Shown here: piece by piece, positions 42,399 to 49,315 of the stretch
How the letters are laid out: each line of letters opens with the position of its first letter
Numbering within the stretch: position 1 is the stretch's first letter
Assembly (NCBI RefSeq): GCF_001424945.1
Contig: NZ_LMCW01000001.1
Location: 1,334-65,333, forward strand
Length of the DNA: 64,000 nucleotides
Direction of reading: 5' to 3'
Origin: Rhizobium sp. Root1203
GTDB taxonomy: Bacteria > Pseudomonadota > Alphaproteobacteria > Rhizobiales > Rhizobiaceae
Position numbers and translations under genes: made by a program
The notes under the pieces: generated by a model
What the model was told of the DNA's origin: nothing
The model's input: only the letters and a program-made list of their open reading frames with translations
Databases searched by the model: none

Positions 42399-42980
42399 TC
42401 AGTTGCAGCTTTGCAATTGCTGCTGATACGACGCCGCCATGTTGGCGAACTTTTGCGCCGTCTTCTGCAACTGCGCGTTCGAGCGCCAGTCGCCGCGCAT
42501 GTAGCCCTTCGGACCGGAATAGTAGGCCAGATAGAGGCTGTAGGCGTCGTTCAGCTGAATGCCCGTGATCTGGCCGTTCTGGTAATGATACCAGCCGATG
42601 AAATCGATAGCGTCCGAAAAGTTGGTGCGCCGCGCCGCCCAGTTGCCGGTGGCGGATTGATAGTGATCCCAGGTTCCGTCGAGTGCCTGCGAATACCCGT
42701 AGGCGGTCGATTGCCGTGTCCATGGAATAAACCCGAAGAGCTTGGTGCGCGGCGGCCGCGCATTCGGCTGGAAACCTGACTCCGTGTACATCGTCGCCAT
42801 CAGGATCGGCACGGGAACGCCGTATTTCTTTTCGGCGCGCTCCGCGGCGCGCTGCCAGTTGGTGAACAAGCCGTCGCGCTGCTCGAAAACAGCGCAAATG
42901 TTCCTGGTCTGGCGGGGCGCCGTGGCACAGCCGGCAACGAGCGCCAGAAGCCCAAGGACGAGGAGAGTACGGATACGCAT
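42399..42980 (-). CDS. Lytic transglycosylase-like lipoprotein (SLT domain)
   Basis: 193 residues. Lipoprotein leader MRIRTLLVLGLLALVAGC with lipobox VAGC. The mature domain has the SLT fold: MATMYTESGFQPNARPP with the catalytic Glu in YTESGF, then AYGYSQALDGTWDHYQSATGNW, ending YYSGPKGYMRGDW. It probably cuts peptidoglycan glycan strands from the outer membrane inner leaflet. The family is usually involved in cell-wall remodelling. Convergent with the AhpD-like gene. Confidence 0.9.
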   Translation of the reverse strand: MRIRTLLVLGLLALVAGCATAPRQTRNICAVFEQRDGLFTNWQRAAERAEKKYGVPVPILMATMYTESGFQPNARPPRTKLFGFIPWTRQSTAYGYSQALDGTWDHYQSATGNWAARRTNFSDAIDFIGWYHYQNGQITGIQLNDAYSLYLAYYSGPKGYMRGDWRSNAQLQKTAQKFANMAASYQQQLQSCN

Positions 42981-43136
42981 TACTAGGAATCTCTCGTTTC
43001 CGAGAGATGACTAACTGGTAAATATTAATGGCTGGTTTTTAGACAAAGGCGAACTTGTGTTCATGCCGCGGCAGGAGTCTGGGGACCAGTCCGGCCGACC
43101 GCTCGACGACGGTGCAGTCCGCCCGCTGCGATCCTG

Positions 43137-43700
43137 TCACACCGTGTCGTTGACCGGCTCGTAGCGCAGGATCACCGCGCCCTTCTGGGTCACGGACGAT
43201 TCGAGCAGCCTCAGCGGTCGCGCTTCCGTTGCCGGTTTGAAATGCGGATTTCCGCCGCCGAGGATCACAGGCACGAGGCAGAGCCGGACCTCATCGATCA
43301 GCCCTTCCTTGAGCAGGGAGTCGGCGAGCTCGGCGCTGCCGAAGATGAAGATCGTCTTCCCGTCTTCGGCCTTCAGTCTTCTGAATTCCGCGATGGGATC
43401 GTTGACGACGCGGGTGTTGTTCCACTCGGCGTCTTTCATCGTCCGCGACACCGCAATCTTGGCGATGCCGTTCATGTACGCCTTGACGTTCCCCTCGCCT
43501 TCCGCCGTCGGCCAATAGGAAGCCATTCCCTCGTAGGTCTTGCGCCCGAATACCAGCAGGTCGCCTTCCTCGCCAAGTTGCTCGGAGTATTTCTGCAGCT
43601 CGGGCCCCCAGGCGAGATTGTGGAAATCTATGTCCCAGGGCTTCGAGCCCTCGAAATAGCCATCGAGTGTCATCAGATTCCAGACGACGAGCTTTCTCAT
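43137..43700 (-). CDS. DHFR/RibD-C family reductase-like protein
   Basis: 187 residues. The N-terminus RKLVVWNLMTLDGYFEGSKPWDIDFHNL and the later GRKTYEGMASYWPT, IAVSRTMKDAEWNNTRVV and FGSAELADSLLKEGLIDEVRLCLVPVILGGG are the RibD C-terminal/DHFR-like fold, with a nucleotide-binding loop. These proteins reduce pterin-like or other substrates; the substrate here is unknown. Divergent from an HxlR regulator with a 10-base-arm palindrome in between, so it is the likely regulated target. Confidence 0.9.
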   Translation of the reverse strand: MRKLVVWNLMTLDGYFEGSKPWDIDFHNLAWGPELQKYSEQLGEEGDLLVFGRKTYEGMASYWPTAEGEGNVKAYMNGIAKIAVSRTMKDAEWNNTRVVNDPIAEFRRLKAEDGKTIFIFGSAELADSLLKEGLIDEVRLCLVPVILGGGNPHFKPATEARPLRLLESSVTQKGAVILRYEPVNDTV

Positions 43701-43740
43701 TCTTCTTCCTCCCTTCGATCCTCAAGCAACAACATGCAAT

Positions 43741-43765
43741 AACCGATTGCATTTAGCAATCGGTT
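43741..43765. promoter_or_regulatory. Palindromic operator of the HxlR pair
   Basis: Arms AACCGATTGC (43741-43750) and GCAATCGGTT (43756-43765) are perfect over ten bases around a five-base centre. It lies in the 115-base gap between the divergent DHFR-like and HxlR genes and is presumably the HxlR binding site. Confidence 0.78.
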
Positions 43766-43815
43766 GATTGCTAGATCGACCGATGGCAAAATGCAAGCAG
43801 TTTTGGAGAGAATGA

Positions 43816-44322
43816 ATGGATGAGTCTCATCGGTCGGGCTGCCCGATCAACCTGACGCTGGAGATCCTGGGCGATCGATGGAGTCTGATCGTCATTCGCG
43901 ACATCATGTTCGGCAGCCGGCGTCACTTTCGCGAGCTGCTGCAGAACTCGCAGGAGGGGATCGCATCCAACATCCTCGCCGATCGCCTGCGCCGCCTCCT
44001 CGATAAGGGGCTCCTCACCCGCAGCGACGACCCGACGCACAAGCAGAAGGCCATCTACAGCCTGACGGAAATGGCAATCGATCTGGTGCCGCTCTTCGCC
44101 CACATGGGCGCCTGGGGCCGCAAGCACCTGCCGGTTTCCGAAGAACTCTCCATCCGAGCGGAGCTTTTGGAGGATGGCGGCCCGGCGCTCTGGGAGGATT
44201 TCATGGATGAGCTCAGAGCGAAACATCTCGGCAAGCAGCTGCCGCCCGGCACGCCGTCGGTGCTCGGCCGCCTGACCGAAGCCTATCTCGACGTGGTCGC
44301 CGCCAAGAAGAAATCGGCCTGA
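43816..44322 (+). CDS. HxlR-family transcriptional regulator
   Basis: 168 residues. Winged helix-turn-helix with the family N-terminus SGCPINLTLEILGDRWSLIVIRDIMFGSRRHFRELL, then GIASNILADRLRRLLDKGLLTR. The cysteine at residue 9 is the position that senses electrophiles or aldehydes in HxlR/HypR-type members. The C-terminal ~60 residues extend the usual 110-residue core. GAGAGAATG provides a start. It is divergent from the DHFR-like gene over a palindromic operator. Confidence 0.93.
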   Translation: MDESHRSGCPINLTLEILGDRWSLIVIRDIMFGSRRHFRELLQNSQEGIASNILADRLRRLLDKGLLTRSDDPTHKQKAIYSLTEMAIDLVPLFAHMGAWGRKHLPVSEELSIRAELLEDGGPALWEDFMDELRAKHLGKQLPPGTPSVLGRLTEAYLDVVAAKKKSA

Positions 44323-45129
44323 TCATTCCTTGCGGAACACCACGCTCGCCCCCCAGCCGGTCACCAGCGCCAGAAGCACCGAAAACATCCCATAGGCGAT
44401 GGGCTGCTCATGCGCGGCATCGGTGATCGTCTGCTCGATCCCCGTTTTGATGACGCGAAGCGGTACCGATTTTTCGATAACGAACTTGCCGCTTTTGAAG
44501 AGATAGGCCCGCACGATGTGAACGCCGTTCGGTATATTCGCCGGCAGGCGCAGGCTCGCCTTGAAGAGGTTGGAGCTGACGAATCGCACGCCGCTGGGAT
44601 CCCGGTCGTAGAGGCCGCCCCTTTCCTGCAGCCTGCGGAAAGCCTCCCGGAACTCGCCGAGATTGCTGGCATTGCCGACGAAACCGATGGGCGTCAGCGG
44701 AATGTGGTCGATCCCGATTCCCTGGTCCGTGAGGTCGAGAGGCGTGGTCAGATCGTCCAGCATCCGCGAACTCGACATCGAATAGGAATGCGGGACAGCT
44801 TCGAAGGTCATCGATCGCGTGTTGATCCAGATCCCGAAGACGCGTTCCTTCTTGCGCACCGTCGCGTCTTCACGAGGCCCCTCCAGCACCACGATGACAT
44901 CGTATTGCCCGATGGCGAGGAGCAGGCTGTCGGTGTTGGTCACGGCACCGAAGACCGTCAGGTCGGCACCGTGGAAATCCGAGGTGATGGCGATTTCGCT
45001 GGTCGACGTACCGATCTCGAGCCCTTCGGCGACGGTCTGCGACGTCGGGCCGGGCAGCATCATCTGTGCACCGGCGCCACCCGGCAGCAGCAGGAGAGGC
45101 AGGGAGAGGGCGAACAGGACCGCGCGCAT
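44323..45129 (-). CDS. TIGR02186-family periplasmic/membrane protein, TauE partner
   Basis: 268 residues from the ATG at 45129, which overlaps the stop of the TauE gene by one base (TGATG). Signal peptide MRAVLFALSLPLLLLPGGAGA, a beta-rich periplasmic domain (EIGTSTSEIAITSDFHGADLTVFGAV ... DVIVVLEGP ... KASLRLPANIPNGVHIVRAYLF), and a C-terminal membrane helix (245-265). I recognise the pattern as the TIGR02186 family, which travels with sulfite-exporter-like TauE proteins. A much longer in-frame read-through to 46305 overlaps the TauE gene and is rejected. Function otherwise unknown. Confidence 0.9.
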   Translation of the reverse strand: MRAVLFALSLPLLLLPGGAGAQMMLPGPTSQTVAEGLEIGTSTSEIAITSDFHGADLTVFGAVTNTDSLLLAIGQYDVIVVLEGPREDATVRKKERVFGIWINTRSMTFEAVPHSYSMSSSRMLDDLTTPLDLTDQGIGIDHIPLTPIGFVGNASNLGEFREAFRRLQERGGLYDRDPSGVRFVSSNLFKASLRLPANIPNGVHIVRAYLFKSGKFVIEKSVPLRVIKTGIEQTITDAAHEQPIAYGMFSVLLALVTGWGASVVFRKE

Positions 45130-46049
45130 CAGTTGCCTCCCATGACCACGGAATAGATATCCGTAGGCGTCACGACCAGCGCCACGGCCAGGCGAAGGCC
45201 GACCGCCAGCACTAGAAGCCCCAGCAGCGCACGCAGCTGTTCGCCGCGCAGCTTCTGCCCGACGCGAACGCCGTACTGGGCGCCGATCACGCCGGCGAGC
45301 ATGAGGATGAAGGCAAGCACGATGTCGACAGAAAAGTTCGTGGCCGCCTGCACGACCGTCGTATAGGCCGTCACGAAGATGATCTGGAACAGCGACGTTC
45401 CGACAACGACGTTCGTTGGAATGCGCAGGAGATAAATCATCGCCGGCACCATGATGAAGCCGCCGCCGACGCCCATGACCGAGGTCAGGATGCCGATCCC
45501 GAAACCGAGCGCCACGATGGGGATGACGCTGAGGAAGATCTTCGATTTCTTGAACCGCATCTTCAGCGGCAGGCGGTGCACCCAGTGGTGATGGCCAGGC
45601 TTGCGGGCTGCCGGCGGGATGTTCTTTGACGCGCGGCGCATCGCGTTCACGCTTTCGAGCAGCATCAGGCCACCGACGGTGCCGAGGAATACGACATAGA
45701 GCAGCGAGATGAAGAGATCGAGCTGGCCGAGACGTCGCAGCAGCGAAAAGATCCAGATTCCCACCGTGGCGCCCGAAAGGCCGCCCACCAGCAGCACCGA
45801 CCCCAGTTTCACGTCGAGCGTGCCACGCCGGAAATGGGTGATGGCGCCTGATATGGAAGAGGCAACCACCTGGTTCGCGCCCGTCGCGACGGCGACCACC
45901 GGCGGAATGTTGTAAAAGATCAGCAGCGGCGTGATCAGAAACCCTCCGCCCACACCGAACATGCCGGACAGGAAGCCGACGGCCGCACCCATGCCGAGAA
46001 TGATGAAAATGTTCACCGACAATTCTGCAATGGGCAGATAGATTGTCAC
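45129..46049 (-). CDS. Sulfite/sulfonate exporter of the TauE/SafE (TSUP) family
   Basis: 306 residues, eight or nine membrane helices. Seen: two GGG half-repeats, GFLSGMFGVGGGFLITPLL near the N-terminus and GILTSVMGVGGGFIMVPAMI in the second half, both diagnostic of TSUP. An extra cytoplasmic loop (about 145-175, RASKNIPPAARKPGHHH) separates them. Proposed role: export of sulfite, sulfonate or similar anions across the inner membrane. It is translationally coupled to the TIGR02186 gene downstream. Confidence 0.92.
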   Translation of the reverse strand: MTIYLPIAELSVNIFIILGMGAAVGFLSGMFGVGGGFLITPLLIFYNIPPVVAVATGANQVVASSISGAITHFRRGTLDVKLGSVLLVGGLSGATVGIWIFSLLRRLGQLDLFISLLYVVFLGTVGGLMLLESVNAMRRASKNIPPAARKPGHHHWVHRLPLKMRFKKSKIFLSVIPIVALGFGIGILTSVMGVGGGFIMVPAMIYLLRIPTNVVVGTSLFQIIFVTAYTTVVQAATNFSVDIVLAFILMLAGVIGAQYGVRVGQKLRGEQLRALLGLLVLAVGLRLAVALVVTPTDIYSVVMGGN

Positions 46050-46350
46050 AGCCGACCCCGATTTGCGAGCTGCCCGGCGGGCAGGCGCGTTCCCACGTCC
46101 CGTTCGAATAGGGCACGATACGGCGAAATCGTTGCCATAGGCTTTCGATCAGCGACATGTGGCCCTCTAAACATCCATGGATTCTGAATAATCGGGCTTT
46201 TTTCAGGTTCTGTGACAATCTGGCGACGCTGAGCGCCTTTGTTTCACGGTGGGACAGGTCGTTGCGCAACGAGACCGGAGTTCGGCGCGGTTGAAACCCG
46301 AGCACCTGCCGCTTAGACTGGCTGATGACGACTTATGGTGTGGGGGTTGC
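46050..46350. other. Divergent intergenic region between the TSUP and DUF922 genes, no gene seen
   Basis: 301 bases. A small hairpin CTGCCC/GGGCAG occurs at 46070-46084. Overlapping frames of up to 68 codons look like chance. It should hold the promoters of both flanking genes; no clear regulator site was found. Confidence 0.6.
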
Positions 46351-46953
46351 GTGAGGGCAGGCGTTCGGTTTTTTCTGCTGGGGTTGTCGCTCGCGGCAGC
46401 GCCCGCCACGGCGTTCGCGCAGTGGCAGGCAATCGAGGAGGTGCGGACCTATCCGGTCGCCGGCGGCTCAGGCTCCGAACTCTATCGCTCGATAGGCGAA
46501 AACGGGCCGCTGGTCGGGGGAGGGCAGGCCCGCGTCATTGCCCACACCACCTTCAAGCTGACCTGGACCCGAAAATACGAGCTCCAGAACAACGCTTGCG
46601 TCCTCGTCTCCGCCAAACCGAAGCTCATCGTCTTCTACACGCTGCCCAAACCGTCCGCTCCTCTGGTCGGCCCGCTGAAAAACAGCTGGGACGCGTTCCT
46701 CGACGGCGTCCGCAAGCATGAAAAGGTTCACGGCGAGACCATTGTCGACATGGTGAGGAAGATCGAGGCCATGAGCGTCGGCCTGTCGGCGCGGGACGAT
46801 CCCGATTGCCGCCAGATCAGGGTGGATCTGACGAAACGCCTCGGCGAGCTGTCTGCCAGGCAGCGCCAGCTTGGCCGCGATTTCGACCGGACCGAAATGA
46901 GCGAGGGCGGGAATATTCAGGCGCTCATTCTGAAGCTTGTGAACGGCCCCTGA
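46351..46953 (+). CDS. DUF922 zinc-protease-like secreted protein
   Basis: 200 residues from the GTG at 46351, chosen because the signal peptide (VRFFLLGLSLAAAPATAFA) starts there and a GGGGG ribosome-like run precedes it. The mature domain has the metal-binding helix RKHEKVHGE (His123, Glu124, His127), the HExxH zinc-protease signature, in the DUF922 context. Likely a secreted or periplasmic metalloprotease. The role is not known. It converges with TerC. Confidence 0.88.
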   Translation: MRAGVRFFLLGLSLAAAPATAFAQWQAIEEVRTYPVAGGSGSELYRSIGENGPLVGGGQARVIAHTTFKLTWTRKYELQNNACVLVSAKPKLIVFYTLPKPSAPLVGPLKNSWDAFLDGVRKHEKVHGETIVDMVRKIEAMSVGLSARDDPDCRQIRVDLTKRLGELSARQRQLGRDFDRTEMSEGGNIQALILKLVNGP

Positions 46954-46985
46954 CGGCAATTGCCGCGGGGCCGTCGTTCTCGTTC

Positions 46986-47624
46986 TCAGCCCATGGCCGC
47001 GACGACAGGCGCAACGTGGGGCCACACCTCCAGCGCGCCGCGATAGATCATGTGCAGAGCGACATAGAGGATGATCGCCAGGCCGACATAGGCGATCCAG
47101 TGGTAGCGGTTCAGCAGTCGGGCGATGAAATTGGCGGCGATACCCATCATGGCGATCGAAAGGACGAGGCCGATGACGAGGATGGTTGGGTGCTCGCGGG
47201 CCGCGCCCGCCACGGCAAGCACGTTGTCGAGGGACATGGAAACGTCGGCCACGACAATCTGGGTGGCCGCCTGCATGAAGGATTTCCTCGGCGCCTGGAC
47301 CCCGTCCGCATTCAAGCCGTCTGCATCGGCGGCTTGGCCGGCCCGGAGCTCGCGCCACATCTTCCAGCACACCCAGAGCAGAAGGATACCGCCTGCGAGC
47401 AGCAGGCCGATGATTTCCAGAAGCTGCACCGTGACGGTAGCAAGTGCGATGCGCAGTACGGTGGCGGCAATGATGCCGACCAGAATGGCCTTCTTCCGCT
47501 GGTCAGGCGCGAGGCCCGCTGCCGCCAGGCCGATAACCACTGCATTGTCGCCGGCCAGCACCAGGTCGATGAGAATGACCTGCAAAAGCGCCACCAGGCC
47601 GGCAGACGTGAAAATTTCCATCAT
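46986..47624 (-). CDS. TerC/YjbE-family integral membrane protein
   Basis: 212 residues, seven predicted helices. Seen: ILIDLVLAGDNAVVIGLAAAGL and, in the second half, VVADVSMSLDNVLAVAGAA, the paired D-N-(A/V) repeats of the TerC family, where the acidic residues may bind a metal ion. Members include Mn2+ and Ca2+ exporters and tellurite-resistance proteins, so metal export is the best guess. A yybP-ykoY-type Mn2+ riboswitch commonly precedes such genes, but the 117 bases upstream show no convincing match. Confidence 0.9.
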   Translation of the reverse strand: MMEIFTSAGLVALLQVILIDLVLAGDNAVVIGLAAAGLAPDQRKKAILVGIIAATVLRIALATVTVQLLEIIGLLLAGGILLLWVCWKMWRELRAGQAADADGLNADGVQAPRKSFMQAATQIVVADVSMSLDNVLAVAGAAREHPTILVIGLVLSIAMMGIAANFIARLLNRYHWIAYVGLAIILYVALHMIYRGALEVWPHVAPVVAAMG

Positions 47625-47741
47625 GCGATAAGTCCTTGCCCTACGCGAAGCGCCTCCCCGGCGTAACCAACGCTTAAAGGATCGTTCGCCGGTGGATCAA
47701 GTGCCGTTGAGCACCTTCCGACAAAGATCCGTGTCTTCCGC

Positions 47742-48212
47742 TTAAATTTCAGGTGGTCCCGGGTGTTCCCAATGAGCGTTGCATTGGTGTCCGGGCAGGC
47801 GACGGTCGAAATCCGCGGCGATCTCGGCTACGGTCACCGAACGAAAGCGTTCGAGCAACAGCGTTTCCGCGGCGCGCAACGCATCGTCGAGTTTTGCATC
47901 GACGGCCTGTTCCACAAGACAGTCGGGCTGATCGACCGACGGCCCGATGGCAAACAGCGGCGGCTCGCCGATGGCCCGATAGATGTCGAGCAGGGTGATT
48001 TTATCGAGGCCGCGGGCCAGCTCCCAACCGCCGCCGTGGCCCTGTTCGGAACGAACGTAACCCTGCTGCCGAAGACCTGCCATGGTGCGGCGAACGACGA
48101 CTGCGTTCGTGCCGAGCATTTTCGAAATCGTATCCGAGGTTGCGCGCTTGTAGTGGCGATCCATGTGGATCAGCACGTGCAGCATGCGCGATAGGCGACT
48201 GTCCCGTCTCAT
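47742..48212 (-). CDS. Rrf2-family transcriptional regulator
   Basis: 156 residues. Winged helix-turn-helix with ATSDTISKMLGTNAVVVRRTMAGLRQQGYVRSEQGHGGGWELAR, where the wing GHGGGWEL is an Rrf2 variant. Only one cysteine (Cys98) occurs in the usual cluster region, so a [2Fe-2S] site like that of IscR is unlikely; redox sensing by one thiol or none at all is possible. It is divergent from a thioredoxin-reductase-like gene, with an inverted repeat between them. Confidence 0.92.
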   Translation of the reverse strand: MRRDSRLSRMLHVLIHMDRHYKRATSDTISKMLGTNAVVVRRTMAGLRQQGYVRSEQGHGGGWELARGLDKITLLDIYRAIGEPPLFAIGPSVDQPDCLVEQAVDAKLDDALRAAETLLLERFRSVTVAEIAADFDRRLPGHQCNAHWEHPGPPEI

Positions 48213-48259
48213 CAGGCGTTACTCCTTGTCCCTCGTCACACTAGCCTCACAGGCCATCT

Positions 48260-48276
48260 GTAACAAGATAGGTTAC
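48260..48276. promoter_or_regulatory. Inverted repeat, candidate operator for the Rrf2/oxidoreductase pair
   Basis: Arms GTAAC (48260-48264) and GTTAC (48272-48276) around seven bases, between two divergently transcribed genes. Short arms make this a modest prediction. A half-copy, GTAAC, recurs at 48300-48304, just before the oxidoreductase start. Confidence 0.5.
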
Positions 48277-48333
48277 GTGTATTGACGATCTCGCAATTCG
48301 TAACATATGAAGATGCGGAAAAAGGAGAAGATC

Positions 48334-49233
48334 ATGTCTTACGATGTCATTGTCATAGGCGGCAGTTTTGCCGGTCAATCCGCGGCCATGCAGCTGGCGC
48401 GCGCGCGTCGCAAGGTTCTGGTTGTCGACGGCGGCAAGCCGCGCAATCGCTTTGCGGAGACCTCGCACGGTTTTCTCGGCCAGGATGGAAGGACGCCTGC
48501 TGCGATCATCGGCGAAGCGTCGCGTCAGTTGGCCGCCTATCCCACTGTCACTCAGATAAAAGGGGAGGCTGTTCTGGCGTGCCGGGACAACGACCGATTC
48601 AGCATCGGCATTGCCGATGGCCGGCAGATGCTTGCTGCGCGCGTCGTGCTTGCAACGGGTGTTCGCGACGAGTTGCCCGACATTGCCGGAATTGAAGAGC
48701 GTTGGGGCAAGACCGTCCTTCATTGCCCCTATTGCCACGGCTATGAAGTCGCCGACCGTCCGCTCGGCGTGCTGGCGCGCAGCCCGATGTCGGTCCACCA
48801 GGCCCAGCTCATTCCGGACTGGGGTCCAACCTTCTATTTCACCCAGGGACGGTTCGAGCCCGATGCGGAGCAGGCGGCCCTACTGGCCGCGCGCGGGGTG
48901 ACCATAGTTCGCAGCCCCGTCGTGGAACTGCGCGGCAATGCTCCCGATCTGGAAACAGTTCTTCTGGAGGACGGAACGATCGTGCCGCTCGGCGCCCTGT
49001 TCGTCGCGCCGAAGACGCATATTGCGAGCCCGCTGGCCGAACAGCTTGGTTGCGCCATCGATGATGGCCCGACCGGTCCGATCGTTCGGGTCGATTCCCT
49101 GCAGCGGACGACGGTCGCCGGCGTATTTGCCGCCGGCGATGCGGCCATGCCGATGGCCAATGCCACGCTCGCATCGGCAGCCGGTGTCATGGCAGGTGTG
49201 GCGGCGCACCGATCGATGTTCATGCCGGATTGA
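48334..49233 (+). CDS. Thioredoxin-reductase-like FAD/NAD(P) oxidoreductase
   Basis: 299 residues. Two Rossmann domains: FAD site VIVIGGSFAGQSAAMQLARARR near the N-terminus, NAD(P) region with FAAGDAAMPMANATLASAAG at the C-terminal end. The redox-active disulfide HCPYCHGYE (Cys131, Cys134) is the thioredoxin-reductase CxxC, in the orientation of the TrxB family. Members oxidise diverse thiols, not always thioredoxin. The ATG at 48334 has AAAGGAGAAG before it. Probable target of the divergent Rrf2 regulator. Confidence 0.92.
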   Translation: MSYDVIVIGGSFAGQSAAMQLARARRKVLVVDGGKPRNRFAETSHGFLGQDGRTPAAIIGEASRQLAAYPTVTQIKGEAVLACRDNDRFSIGIADGRQMLAARVVLATGVRDELPDIAGIEERWGKTVLHCPYCHGYEVADRPLGVLARSPMSVHQAQLIPDWGPTFYFTQGRFEPDAEQAALLAARGVTIVRSPVVELRGNAPDLETVLLEDGTIVPLGALFVAPKTHIASPLAEQLGCAIDDGPTGPIVRVDSLQRTTVAGVFAAGDAAMPMANATLASAAGVMAGVAAHRSMFMPD

Positions 49234-49261
49234 CGTCCATATCCGACGCGTGGTCCGCCAA

Positions 49262-49299
49262 AACAAAATCCCCGGCAGACACCGGTCTGCCGGGGATTC
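49262..49299 (-). terminator. podJ intrinsic terminator
   Basis: Perfect 14-base arms AATCCCCGGCAGAC (49268-49281) and GTCTGCCGGGGATT (49286-49299) with a 4-base loop, followed on the minus strand by TTTTGTTTT. It lies 17 bases beyond the podJ stop and also faces the convergent oxidoreductase gene. Confidence 0.9.
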
Positions 49300-49315
49300 G
49301 CATTGTTCTCGCCAA

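Noticed and set aside
44323..46305. 660-codon fusion of TIGR02186 with upstream sequence
   Set aside because: The upstream part runs through the TauE gene in another frame; the true start with a signal peptide is at 45129.
47625..47741. yybP-ykoY Mn2+ riboswitch upstream of the TerC-family gene
   Set aside because: Expected by gene context, but the leader lacks a convincing consensus; a covariance search would decide.
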